Positions 33,432-42,124 of a stretch of DNA of 64,000 bases are shown here, in pieces. The stretch is from contig NZ_JALJWV010000001.1 in NCBI RefSeq assembly GCF_024169655.1, positions 5,996,001 to 6,060,000 of the forward strand, read 5' to 3'. This DNA is from Pseudomonas marginalis (GTDB lineage: Bacteria; Pseudomonadota; Gammaproteobacteria; Pseudomonadales; Pseudomonadaceae). Positions within the stretch are counted from its first letter, which is position 1; the number at the start of each line of letters is the position of its first letter. The position numbers and the translations under genes were made by a program. Below the pieces are notes generated by a model that was not told where the DNA came from, made no database searches, and saw nothing but the letters and a program-made list of their open reading frames with translations.

Positions 33432-34955
33432 ATGAGCATGTCCCTCGCCATCGTCCACAGCCGCGCCCAGATCGGCGTCGAAGCCCCTGCCGTCAGCGTC
33501 GAAGTACACATGGCCAATGGTCTGCCATCGCTCACGCTGGTGGGTTTGCCGGAAACCGCCGTCAAGGAAAGCAAGGACCGCGTGCGCAGCGCCATCCTCA
33601 ATTCAGCGCTGCAATACCCGGCCCGTCGCATCACCCTCAACCTCGCGCCCGCCGACCTGCCCAAGGACGGCGGGCGTTTTGACCTGGCGATTGCCCTCGG
33701 GATTCTCGCGGCGAGCGTGCAGGTGCCGGCGCTGATGCTCGATGACGTGGAGTGCCTGGGGGAATTGGCGCTCTCGGGCGAGGTACGCGCGGTGAAAGGC
33801 GTGTTGCCGGCAGCGCTGGCGGCGCGCAAGGCCGGGCGCAGCGTGATCGTGCCTCGGGCGAATGCCGAAGAGGCCTGCCTGGCGTCCGGGTTGAAGGTGA
33901 TTGCGGTGGACCACCTGCTGCAGGTGGTGGCGCACCTGAATGGGCACGTGCCGATCGAACCCTTCAAGTCTGACGGTTTGCTGTACTTGAACAAGCCCTA
34001 CCCGGACCTCAGCGAAGTCCAGGGCCAACTCGCCGCCAAACGCGCGCTGCTGATCGCTGCGGCAGGCGCGCATAACCTATTGTTCAGCGGGCCGCCCGGC
34101 ACCGGTAAGACCTTGCTCGCCAGCCGCCTGCCGGGTTTGCTGCCGCCACTGAGTGAACACGAAGCGCTGGAAGTCGCCGCGATTCAATCCGTGGTCAGCC
34201 TGGCACCACTGAGCCATTGGCCCCACCGGCCGTTTCGCCAGCCGCACCATTCGGCCTCCGGCCCGGCGCTGGTGGGCGGCGGGTCGAAGCCGCAACCGGG
34301 GGAAATCACCCTGGCCCACCACGGGGTGCTGTTCCTGGATGAGTTGCCGGAATTTGATCGCAAGGTGCTGGAGGTACTGCGCGAGCCACTGGAGTCGGGG
34401 CATATCGTGATCTCCCGCGCCCGTGACCGCGTGAGTTTCCCGGCGCGCTTTCAACTGGTCGCCGCGATGAACCCCTGCCCTTGCGGTTACATGGGCGACC
34501 CCAGCGCGCGCTGTCGCTGTACGCCGGAGCAGATCCAGCGCTACCGCAACAAACTCTCCGGGCCGCTGCTGGACCGGATCGACCTGCACCTGACCGTCGC
34601 CCGCGAAATCACCGCACTGAACCCGGCCCCGCAGCCCGGCGACAACACGTCCACCGCCTCGGCGCTGGTTGCCCAGGCACGGGAACGCCAGCATCAGCGC
34701 CAGGGCTGCGCCAATGCGTTCCTGGATCTACCGGGGTTGCGCCAGCATTGTGCGCTGTCCAAGCCGGACGAAGCCTGGCTGGAAAGCGCCTGCGAGCGCC
34801 TGACCCTGTCCCTTCGAGCAGCCCACCGCCTGCTCAAGGTCGCCCGCACTCTGGCGGATCTGCAACGCGCCGACACTATCGGCCGCCCCCACATTGCCGA
34901 AGCCCTGCAATACCGGCCCTCGGCCTCCAGCCAAGTCGACTGCGCAAACGCTTAG
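33432..34955 (+). CDS. YifB/ComM family Mg-chelatase-like AAA ATPase
   Basis: This 507-residue protein has an N-terminal ChlI-like domain (MANGLPSLTLVGLPETAVKE), a AAA+ ATPase with Walker A GPPGTGKT and Walker B GVLFLDELPEF, and a C-terminal Mg-chelatase-like lid domain. Members include ComM, a hexameric helicase that promotes branch migration during natural transformation. Two ATGs, at 33432 and 33438, are plausible starts. The gene converges on the glyA operon with only about 10 bases between the stops and no evident terminator. Confidence 0.92.
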   Translation: MSMSLAIVHSRAQIGVEAPAVSVEVHMANGLPSLTLVGLPETAVKESKDRVRSAILNSALQYPARRITLNLAPADLPKDGGRFDLAIALGILAASVQVPALMLDDVECLGELALSGEVRAVKGVLPAALAARKAGRSVIVPRANAEEACLASGLKVIAVDHLLQVVAHLNGHVPIEPFKSDGLLYLNKPYPDLSEVQGQLAAKRALLIAAAGAHNLLFSGPPGTGKTLLASRLPGLLPPLSEHEALEVAAIQSVVSLAPLSHWPHRPFRQPHHSASGPALVGGGSKPQPGEITLAHHGVLFLDELPEFDRKVLEVLREPLESGHIVISRARDRVSFPARFQLVAAMNPCPCGYMGDPSARCRCTPEQIQRYRNKLSGPLLDRIDLHLTVAREITALNPAPQPGDNTSTASALVAQARERQHQRQGCANAFLDLPGLRQHCALSKPDEAWLESACERLTLSLRAAHRLLKVARTLADLQRADTIGRPHIAEALQYRPSASSQVDCANA

Positions 34956-34965
34956 ACATAAAAAA

Positions 34966-36231
34966 TCAGCAATAAACCGGGTGCCGCCGGCACAGCGCAA
35001 TCACCTGTTCACGCACCTGATGTGCAACGTTCTCGCTCTCCCCGCGCTCCAGAGCGTCGAGTACATCGCACAGCCAACCGGCCAGTTGCTCGCACTCGAA
35101 CACGCCGAAACCGCGGGTCGTGACGGCGGGCGTGCCGATGCGCAGCCCCGAGGTGACAAAGGGTGAGCGCGGATCGTTGGGCACCGAATTCTTGTTGGCG
35201 GTGATGCCGGCGTTGCTCAGGGCCGCATCGGCGTCTTTGCCGGTGTAGGGCCGGTCGGACAGGTCGATCAGCATCATGTGGTTATCGGTGCCACCCGAGA
35301 CAATCGTGTAACCGCGCCGCTGCAATACGGTCGCCATGGCCCGGGCATTGACCACGACCTGGGCCTGGTAGGTTTTGAACTCGGGCCTCAAGGCTTCCTT
35401 GAAGGCCACTGCCTTGGCCGCGATCTGATGCATCAACGGCCCGCCCTGAACACCCGGAAATACCGCCGAATCGAGCTTTTTGTAAAACGCTGCGTCCTGG
35501 CCCTTGGACAAAATCAACCCGCCCCGTGGGCCACGCAAGGTTTTGTGCGTGGTGCTGGTGACCACATGGGCGTGCGGCAACGGGTCCGGGTATTCGCCAG
35601 CCGCGACCAGCCCGGCGATGTGAGCCATGTCGACCCAGAAAATCGCACCGACCTTGTCGGCAATCGCCCGCATGCGCGCCCAGTCTTTGTACCGCGAGTA
35701 GGCAGAGAACCCGCCGATCAGCATCTTCGGCCGCGTTTCCACAGCGATGCGCTCCATCTCGTCGTAGTCGAGCAAGCCCGTCTGCGGATCAAGCCCATAA
35801 GGCACGATGTGGTAATGCCGGCCCGAAAAGTTAGAGGGATTGCCGTGGGTCAGGTGACCGCCCTGGGCCAGGTTCATGCCCATCACCGTATCGCCGGGGT
35901 TGATCAAGGCCAGGAACACCGCGGCGTTTGCCTGGGCGCCCGCATGGGGCTGCACGTTGGCGTAATCGCAGTCGAACAGGGCCTTGACCCGTTCGATGGC
36001 CAGGCGTTCGGCCACATCGACGTATTCGCAGCCGCTGTAGTAGCGCTTGCCGGGATAACCCTCGGCGTATTTGTTGGTCAATACCGTGCTCTGGAGGCTC
36101 ATGACCAGCGGGCTGGCGTAGTTTTCGGAAGCGATCAGTTCGACATGGTCTTCCTGACGGCGCTCCTCGTTATGAATCGCCTCACACAACTGCGGGTCGA
36201 AGGCTTCAAGCGTCAATGTTGAGTCGTACAT
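34966..36231 (-). CDS. glyA: Serine hydroxymethyltransferase (additional GlyA paralogue)
   Basis: This 421-residue fold-I PLP enzyme begins MYDSTLTLEAFDPQLCEAIH. The PLP lysine lies in VVTSTTHKTLRGPRGGLIL, with the HIAGLVAAGEYPDP and VYFGV-type segments also present. It interconverts serine and glycine with tetrahydrofolate, and can act as a threonine aldolase. Pseudomonads carry two or more glyA copies. This one ends an operon with a YggS-type PLP protein (25-base gap) and a BenE transporter, so it is probably a specialised copy. The short tail ends HPVYC. The start at 36231 avoids an unrelated upstream extension. Confidence 0.93.
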   Translation of the reverse strand: MYDSTLTLEAFDPQLCEAIHNEERRQEDHVELIASENYASPLVMSLQSTVLTNKYAEGYPGKRYYSGCEYVDVAERLAIERVKALFDCDYANVQPHAGAQANAAVFLALINPGDTVMGMNLAQGGHLTHGNPSNFSGRHYHIVPYGLDPQTGLLDYDEMERIAVETRPKMLIGGFSAYSRYKDWARMRAIADKVGAIFWVDMAHIAGLVAAGEYPDPLPHAHVVTSTTHKTLRGPRGGLILSKGQDAAFYKKLDSAVFPGVQGGPLMHQIAAKAVAFKEALRPEFKTYQAQVVVNARAMATVLQRRGYTIVSGGTDNHMMLIDLSDRPYTGKDADAALSNAGITANKNSVPNDPRSPFVTSGLRIGTPAVTTRGFGVFECEQLAGWLCDVLDALERGESENVAHQVREQVIALCRRHPVYC

Positions 36232-36256
36232 GATGAACAGGTCCTTGCTGAAAAAG

Positions 36257-37072
36257 TCAGGTCGTTGACGGTTGATCGGCGCTCGGCCAGTAGTAGTCAT
36301 CCGGCATGGCGCGGGCGCCGAAGATGGCCTGGCCGACGCGGACAACGGTCGCGCCTTCCTCGATGGCGATCTCGAAATCCCCGGACATGCCCATCGACAA
36401 CTCCTCCAGGCTGACGCCCGCCGGGGCGTGATCGCGCAGGCGCTCGCGCAGTTCGCGCAGCCGCACAAAGCACGGGCGCACGCGGGCCACGTCGGCCGAG
36501 AACAGCGCCAGCGTCATCAGCCCGCGAACGCGCAAGGCCGGGAATGCCGGCAGGGCCTGCAGAAAGTCCGCGACGGCGTGCGGCTCCAGGCCGTATTTGC
36601 TGGCTTCCCCGGAGGTATTCACCTGCACGAACACATCCAGTTGCCGCCCTTCGATCTGCAGGCGACGATCCAGCGCCTCGGCCACTCGCAGGCTGTCCAG
36701 CGCCTGGAACTCACTGGCAAAACGCGCGACCTGCTTGGCTTTGTTGGTTTGCAGGTGGCCGATCACCGACCACTGCAGATCGGCCAGATCGCCCATGGCC
36801 TGCCATTTGCGCAGGGCTTCCTGCACCTTGTTCTCGCCCAGCAGCCGACAGCCCGCCGCATACGCCAGGCGCAGGTGCGCCTCGTCAAAGGTTTTGCTCA
36901 CCGGCAACAGGCGCACGCTCGCCGGGTCGCGGCCGACCCGCGCACAGGCACTGGCGATACGTTGCTGTACGGCCGCCAGATTGCGCCGAAAATCCTCCAC
37001 GCTGGTGGCCTGCGGGTAACGCCCGTGACGCGCATGCAGGGTGGCGAGGGCTTGCGCTTCGGCGCGCATCAT
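36257..37072 (-). CDS. YggS/YlmE-type PLP-binding protein (second copy type)
   Basis: This 271-residue single-domain PLP protein of the alanine racemase N-terminal fold has the PLP lysine in LLPVSKTFDEAHLRLAYAAG, then GCRLLGENKVQEAL, WSVIGHLQTNKAKQVAR and LSMGMSGDFEIAIEEG. Such proteins control intracellular PLP and have no racemase activity. It differs from the standard YggS by an extra 30-residue N-terminus and the IGHLQTNK loop. Its ATG overlaps the BenE stop by 4 bases, and glyA follows 25 bases later. The usual yggS gene of pseudomonads is near proC, so this is likely a paralogue. Confidence 0.88.
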   Translation of the reverse strand: MMRAEAQALATLHARHGRYPQATSVEDFRRNLAAVQQRIASACARVGRDPASVRLLPVSKTFDEAHLRLAYAAGCRLLGENKVQEALRKWQAMGDLADLQWSVIGHLQTNKAKQVARFASEFQALDSLRVAEALDRRLQIEGRQLDVFVQVNTSGEASKYGLEPHAVADFLQALPAFPALRVRGLMTLALFSADVARVRPCFVRLRELRERLRDHAPAGVSLEELSMGMSGDFEIAIEEGATVVRVGQAIFGARAMPDDYYWPSADQPSTT

Positions 37073-38310
37073 TGGGCCGCTTCCTTGGCCACCGCCACCG
37101 CCTCGGAAACCGCTGCACGACGACGTGGCAAGCGGCCGTTGAGCAGCGCATACGCGGCCAATCCGATCAACAACCCCCAAAACGCGCCACCGATGCCCAG
37201 CAGGGTGATGTTGGCGGCGCACGCCAGAAAGGTGATCAGCGCGGCTTCACGCGACCTGACGTCCGCCATCGCGTTGGCCAGGCTGGCGCCGATGGTGCCC
37301 AGCAGGGCCAAGCCGGCCAGCGTGGTGATGAACGCCGGCGGGAACGCCATGAATACGGCGGCCAGCGTCACCCCGAACACCCCGACGAGGATGTAGAACA
37401 CCCCAGCGGCAACCCCGGCGACCCAGCGCTTGGACGGGTCCTCCGAGGCTTCCTTGCCCGTGCAGATGGCCGCCGTGATCGCCGCGACGTTGAACGCGTG
37501 CGAGCCGAACGGCGCCATCAACAGCGAACCCAGCCCGGTCACTGTCAGGATCGGGTTGGCGCTGGTCTTGAAACCATCATTGCGCAACACCAGCATACCC
37601 GGCATGTACTGGCCCGTTAGCGTGATCAGAAACAGCGGCAGCGCCACACTGAGCAACGCATTGAGCGAAAACTCGGGCCGGGTGAATACCGGCGTCGCCA
37701 GTTGCAGGGACAGGCCCGACAGGTCCACCCGCCCCTGCGCCAGCAGGAATCCCAAGCCCAGCAGCAGAATGCCGACGACGGCGTAGCGCGCAGTAAAGCG
37801 CTTGAGCCCGACGTAAGCGGCGATCAGCAACCCAACCAACACAGGGTCGAGGCTCATGCCACCAAACGCGCCGATACCGAACTGCAGCAGAATTCCCGCC
37901 AGCATGGCCGCCGCGATGCCAGACGGAATCAGCCGGATGACTTTTTCGAAACAGCCGGACAGCCCCAGCAGCACAAACGCCACGGCTGAAACGATGTACG
38001 CGCCGACCGCCTCGGCGTAAGGCGTGGCAGACAGCGCGACCACCAGAAACGCCGCAGCGGGCGTCGACCAGGCGGTGATGATCGGCTCACGGCTCACCCA
38101 ACTCAGAAACAGCCCGGTCACCCCCACACCGATCGACACCGACCAGACCCACGAAGCGGTCAGCTCGGGACTCAGCCCAGCCACCTTGGCGGCCTGGAAC
38201 ACCAGAATGAACGTGCCGCCATAATTGACGATGACCGAAATCAGCCCGGCCACGATGGGGTGGAACAGGTCGCGCAGGCGCAGCGACGACGGCGATATTG
38301 ACGAAGACAT
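37069..38310 (-). CDS. BenE family benzoate/H+ symporter-like transporter
   Basis: This 413-residue membrane protein has about twelve hydrophobic helices and the BenE domain (SWVWSVSIGVGVTGLFLSWV, PLFLITLTGQYMPGMLVLRN). BenE proteins import benzoate in symport with protons, but the family is broad, and here no benzoate catabolic gene is nearby. It heads an operon with a PLP-binding protein and glyA and is divergent from a MocR regulator. The context therefore suggests another substrate, such as a B6 vitamer or hydroxy amino acid, which is an inference. Confidence 0.88.
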   Translation of the reverse strand: MSSSISPSSLRLRDLFHPIVAGLISVIVNYGGTFILVFQAAKVAGLSPELTASWVWSVSIGVGVTGLFLSWVSREPIITAWSTPAAAFLVVALSATPYAEAVGAYIVSAVAFVLLGLSGCFEKVIRLIPSGIAAAMLAGILLQFGIGAFGGMSLDPVLVGLLIAAYVGLKRFTARYAVVGILLLGLGFLLAQGRVDLSGLSLQLATPVFTRPEFSLNALLSVALPLFLITLTGQYMPGMLVLRNDGFKTSANPILTVTGLGSLLMAPFGSHAFNVAAITAAICTGKEASEDPSKRWVAGVAAGVFYILVGVFGVTLAAVFMAFPPAFITTLAGLALLGTIGASLANAMADVRSREAALITFLACAANITLLGIGGAFWGLLIGLAAYALLNGRLPRRRAAVSEAVAVAKEAAQ

Positions 38311-38357
38311 AGATACTTAGCTCCTTGCCAGGCGAGGGGTTGAGCCATCGCGTGATG

Positions 38358-38431
38358 GGCCATTGGCCGGCGTGAAGGCCGTGGCGCAGGTCGAAGTCTA
38401 CGGATAGACTGGCCTGCCAATACCAGCCAAT
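38358..38431. promoter_or_regulatory. Possible MocR operator in the mocR–benE divergent region
   Basis: Two direct GCCAAT repeats start 10 bases apart, at 38416–38421 and 38426–38431, just upstream of mocR. A short palindrome GGCCATTGGCC lies at 38358–38368, nearer benE. Known MocR-type regulators such as PdxR and GabR bind direct repeats in their divergent promoters. The site is a candidate from position and repeat pattern only. Confidence 0.35.
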
Positions 38432-38453
38432 TTTTCAAGGCAAGGCAGACCGC

Positions 38454-39953
38454 ATGGCGAAAACCTTCGAGCTGGAAACCCTGCAAATGCGCCTCAACGA
38501 TGCGCAATTCCAGCGGTTGGGCCTGCACCAGCGCATTCAACGCGCGCTGCGTGCCTTGATCCTCGACGGCGCGCTGGCACCCGGCCTGAAGCTGCCAGCG
38601 ACGCGGGTGTTGGCCAAGTCGTTGGGGATCGCGCGCGATACGGTGGAGAACGCCTACGTGCAGTTGCAGCGCGATGGTTTTATCGTGCGCCGCGAAGGTT
38701 CCGGCAGTTACGTGTGCGAGGCCATCGGCACCGAATTGCGCGGTGCCTCGCGCCGCCGCATCAAGGCGCAGGCGGTCAAAACCAGCCAGGCGGCTCCCGG
38801 CGCCGGCTTGAGCCAGCGCGGGCGGATGATCCTCGACAGCGGCGGCGTGGCCGACCAACAGGTGATCAAGGCATTTGCCACGGGCCTGCCCGAAACCCGC
38901 TCGTTCCCGACCGAGGTCTGGGAGCGCCTGCAGCGCCAGGTGATGAAGGACTATCGCAGCAGCGTGCTGTTGCACGGCGACCCGCAAGGGGCCGAGTCGT
39001 TACGCAAAGCCATCGCCACCTATTTGAACCTTGAGCGTGGGGCCAAGTGCTCGCCCGACCAGGTCCTGGTGCTGAGCAGTACGCGCCAGGCGCTGTTTCT
39101 GTGCGCGCAGCTGCTGGTGGACGTCGGCAAACCGATCCTGCTGGAGAACCCGGGCTACTACGGCGCCCGGAAGGCCTTCGAAACCGCGGAGGCCAAGGTC
39201 GTGCCGATCGATGTCGATGAGTCGGGCATCCGCACCGACCTGCTGCACGCCGACCGCAGCGGCGCCACGTGCGTGTATGTCACGCCCTCGCATCAATACC
39301 CGACCGGCGCCACGCTGACCCTGGAACGGCGTCTTGAGTTGATCAACTGGGCTGCGGAAAAAGGCAAATGGGTCATCGAAGATGACTACGACAGCGAGTT
39401 TCACTACGCCGGCAAACCCACGGCCTGTGTGCAGGGCCTGGACAAGTATCAGCGCACGCTGTACCTCGGCACCTTCAGCAAGACCCTGTTCCCCGGCCTG
39501 CGCATGGGCTACATGGTGCTGCCCCCTGAACTGGTCAAGGCCTTCACCTATGCGCGCAGCATGATGGACGGCCACACCCCGCAAATCCTGCAACTGACGC
39601 TGGCGCGCTTTATGGAGGACGGTCATTACAACGCCCATGTCCGTGCGATGCGCAAACTCTACGCCGGGCGCCAAGCCATCATGCTCGACGCCATCGGCAA
39701 GCACCTGGGCGATGTCGTCACGGCATGCCGGCCCCAGGGCGGGCTGCAAATCCCTTGCGTGCTGCATGAGGGTTGGTCGGAAGAAAAAACCATCCGCCAG
39801 GCCGCCAACGCGGGCGTGCAACTGGCCGGCCTCAGCCGGCTGTATGCCGGTGCCGCCACGCAACAGGGATGGCTATTGGGCTATTCGTCCTTGACCGCCC
39901 ATGAAATCGAAACCGCCATGCTGCGCCTGGCTAACGCGCTCAAGGCGCGCTAG
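38454..39953 (+). CDS. MocR-type GntR regulator with aminotransferase domain (PdxR-like)
   Basis: This 499-residue protein has an N-terminal GntR winged helix (about residues 20–90: LHQRIQRALRALILDGALAP, ATRVLAKSLGIARDTVENAY) fused to a fold-I aminotransferase domain. That domain contains VTPSHQYPTGATLTLERR, WVIEDDYDSEFHY and the PLP lysine in TFSKTLFPGLRMGY. MocR proteins use PLP as a ligand, sometimes with an amino acid co-ligand, to regulate adjacent genes. It is divergent from the benE-yggS-glyA operon and is the obvious candidate regulator for it. Confidence 0.92.
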   Translation: MAKTFELETLQMRLNDAQFQRLGLHQRIQRALRALILDGALAPGLKLPATRVLAKSLGIARDTVENAYVQLQRDGFIVRREGSGSYVCEAIGTELRGASRRRIKAQAVKTSQAAPGAGLSQRGRMILDSGGVADQQVIKAFATGLPETRSFPTEVWERLQRQVMKDYRSSVLLHGDPQGAESLRKAIATYLNLERGAKCSPDQVLVLSSTRQALFLCAQLLVDVGKPILLENPGYYGARKAFETAEAKVVPIDVDESGIRTDLLHADRSGATCVYVTPSHQYPTGATLTLERRLELINWAAEKGKWVIEDDYDSEFHYAGKPTACVQGLDKYQRTLYLGTFSKTLFPGLRMGYMVLPPELVKAFTYARSMMDGHTPQILQLTLARFMEDGHYNAHVRAMRKLYAGRQAIMLDAIGKHLGDVVTACRPQGGLQIPCVLHEGWSEEKTIRQAANAGVQLAGLSRLYAGAATQQGWLLGYSSLTAHEIETAMLRLANALKAR

Positions 39954-39970
39954 CCGCTTCAGGCGCGCCT

Positions 39971-41947
39971 TCAACGAAACCGATCGACCTCTTGGCGCAA
40001 GCTCGCCGCCAGCGTCTCCAGCTCCTTGGCGGTAATCGCCAGGTTCGACACCACTTCGCGTTGCTCGCTGTTGGCCAGCGCAATGCTCTGCAGGTTGCTG
40101 CTCAGCAACGTCGCCGTGCTGCTCTGCTCCTGGGTGGCGGTGGTGATCGCGGCGAATTGCTGCCCGGCCGAGCGGCTTTGCTCGTCGATGCGTGCCAGGG
40201 CCGACGCCACGTCGGCGTTGCGTGACAAGCCTTCCTGCATCAGCGCATTGCCCTGCTCCATGGTGCTGATGGCGTTACCGGTTTCCTGCTGGATGCTTTG
40301 GATCATCCCGGAAATCTCATCGGTGGCCTGGCGGGTGCGCGAGGCCAGGTTGCGCACTTCGTCGGCGACCACGGCAAACCCACGGCCTTGCTCGCCAGCG
40401 CGGGCGGCTTCGATGGCGGCGTTGAGCGCCAGCAGGTTGGTCTGTTCGGCGATCGCGGTGATCACGCCGACGATCCCGCCGATTTCCTGGGAGCGCTGGC
40501 CCAAGGTGTTGATCACCGTGGCCGTGCTGTTCAGGGCGGTGGCAATGTGTTCCAGGGACGACGAGGCCTGATCCATCGAGTTGCGGCCGATGCGCGTCTG
40601 CTGGGCGTTTTCCTGGGCCAGGCGTTCGGTGTTGCCCATGTTGTCGGCGATGTTCAGCGAGGTGGCGCTGAATTCTTCCACCGCGCCGGCCATGCTGGTG
40701 ATCTCGCCAGACTGCTGCTCCATGCCCTCATAGGCCCCACCGGACAAACCGGACAACGCCTGGGCGCGGCCGTTGACTTCCTCGGAGGCCTTGCGGATAT
40801 GCGACACCATGGTCGACAACGCTTCTCCCATCTGGTTGAAGCTGCGCGCCAGTTGGCCGATCTCGTCATGGCTGGACACGTTCAAGCGCGCGCTCAAATC
40901 ACCGGCGCCCAAGGCTTCGGCCTGGCGTACCAGGTCGCTCAACGGCGCCAGTTTGCTGCGCAACAACCACACCGTCGCGCCCACCGCCAGCAGCATCGCC
41001 AGCAGGCTGCCGATCACCAGGCGAGTGCCCACCGACCACGTGACCGCGCGGATCTCGGCTTTCGGCATGCTCGCCACTACCGCCCAGGGGCCGCCGTCAA
41101 ACGGCACCGAGACGCTGTAGAAATCTTCGTGCTTGTCGCTCCAGAAGCGGCCCTTGCCGGGAGCCTTGGCCAGGTCCAGCATCACCGCAACAGCCTGGTC
41201 CGGCGCCTGCACCCCGGCCGGCGGCACCAGCCAGTGTTTCTGCTCATCGAGCAGCGCCAGCGAACCGGTCTGGCCGATGCGGAAGCGCTTGAGGTTGGCG
41301 AACTGGGCGTTCTGCGCATCGGTGTAGTCGAAGCCGATGAACAGCACCGCGATGACCTTGCCGCTGGCGTCGCGCACCGGGCTGTACTGGGTCATGTAGG
41401 AGCGATCGAACAGCACGGCGCGGCCGATGTACGTCTGCCCGCCGACCACCCGCGAGTAGGCCGGCCCCTGGCGATCCAGCACCGTGCCGATGGCACGGCT
41501 GCCATCCTGCTTGGTCAAGGAGGTGCTGATACGGATAAAGTCATCGCCGCTGCGCACGAACACCGTGGCCACGCCGCCGGACATCTGCTTGAACTCGTCG
41601 ACGCCATCGAAGTTGTTGTTCAGCAGCACCTTGCCCAGGTACAGGCTCGGGGTTTGCACACCGGCCACGGCGACCGGCTGATCCGCCTGCACACTCAAGC
41701 CGGCGCTGAAGCGCTTTTCAAACAGCCCGCTCAAACGCTGGGTGCTCTCGCGCAAGGTGCCGTGGAACGTACTGAGTTGGTCGGCCAGCAGGCGCGCCTC
41801 GCTGGCCAGGTGTTCTTCCCGGGTATCGAGGTTGGCGGAGTCGAGGGAACGCAAGGCAAAAACCGTACTGCCGCTGATAACGACAGCCAGAATCACGGCT
41901 AACGCGAGGCCTAACTGGGAGGCGATCCGAGCACGAGGTTGAGACAT
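39971..41947 (-). CDS. Methyl-accepting chemotaxis protein with Cache sensor domain
   Basis: This 658-residue chemoreceptor has a first helix near residues 10–30, a periplasmic Cache_3/Cache_2 domain (FLIGFDY-like end IAVLFIGFDYTDAQNA), a second helix near 310–330, a HAMP domain (WLLRSKLAPLSDLVRQAEAL) and the signalling domain. The hairpin core ITAIAEQTNLLALNAAIEAA and GRGFAVVADEVRNLA are intact. It would couple a small-molecule signal to CheA. The ligand is unknown. The gene starts 177 bases from the LysR gene and is convergent with mocR. Confidence 0.92.
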   Translation of the reverse strand: MSQPRARIASQLGLALAVILAVVISGSTVFALRSLDSANLDTREEHLASEARLLADQLSTFHGTLRESTQRLSGLFEKRFSAGLSVQADQPVAVAGVQTPSLYLGKVLLNNNFDGVDEFKQMSGGVATVFVRSGDDFIRISTSLTKQDGSRAIGTVLDRQGPAYSRVVGGQTYIGRAVLFDRSYMTQYSPVRDASGKVIAVLFIGFDYTDAQNAQFANLKRFRIGQTGSLALLDEQKHWLVPPAGVQAPDQAVAVMLDLAKAPGKGRFWSDKHEDFYSVSVPFDGGPWAVVASMPKAEIRAVTWSVGTRLVIGSLLAMLLAVGATVWLLRSKLAPLSDLVRQAEALGAGDLSARLNVSSHDEIGQLARSFNQMGEALSTMVSHIRKASEEVNGRAQALSGLSGGAYEGMEQQSGEITSMAGAVEEFSATSLNIADNMGNTERLAQENAQQTRIGRNSMDQASSSLEHIATALNSTATVINTLGQRSQEIGGIVGVITAIAEQTNLLALNAAIEAARAGEQGRGFAVVADEVRNLASRTRQATDEISGMIQSIQQETGNAISTMEQGNALMQEGLSRNADVASALARIDEQSRSAGQQFAAITTATQEQSSTATLLSSNLQSIALANSEQREVVSNLAITAKELETLAASLRQEVDRFR

Positions 41948-42124
41948 GACAGCTCCTGGCCGAGGCCTGGATCATCCTGATCTCATAGCGTTGCTCGGCA
42001 AATTTTCTAGTGAGATTCGTTGGTGCACGATAGTTCCAACATCCCTACTTCGGCGGACGATAGCAATACTTGAGCGAATCGCAGGGGTATCACGCAAACG
42101 ATTGCAAACTCGCGCTGAAGCGCT

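Noticed and set aside
37069..38310. A benzoate degradation island
   Set aside because: Only the transporter family suggests benzoate. No ben, cat or xyl gene is present, and the operon partners are PLP proteins.
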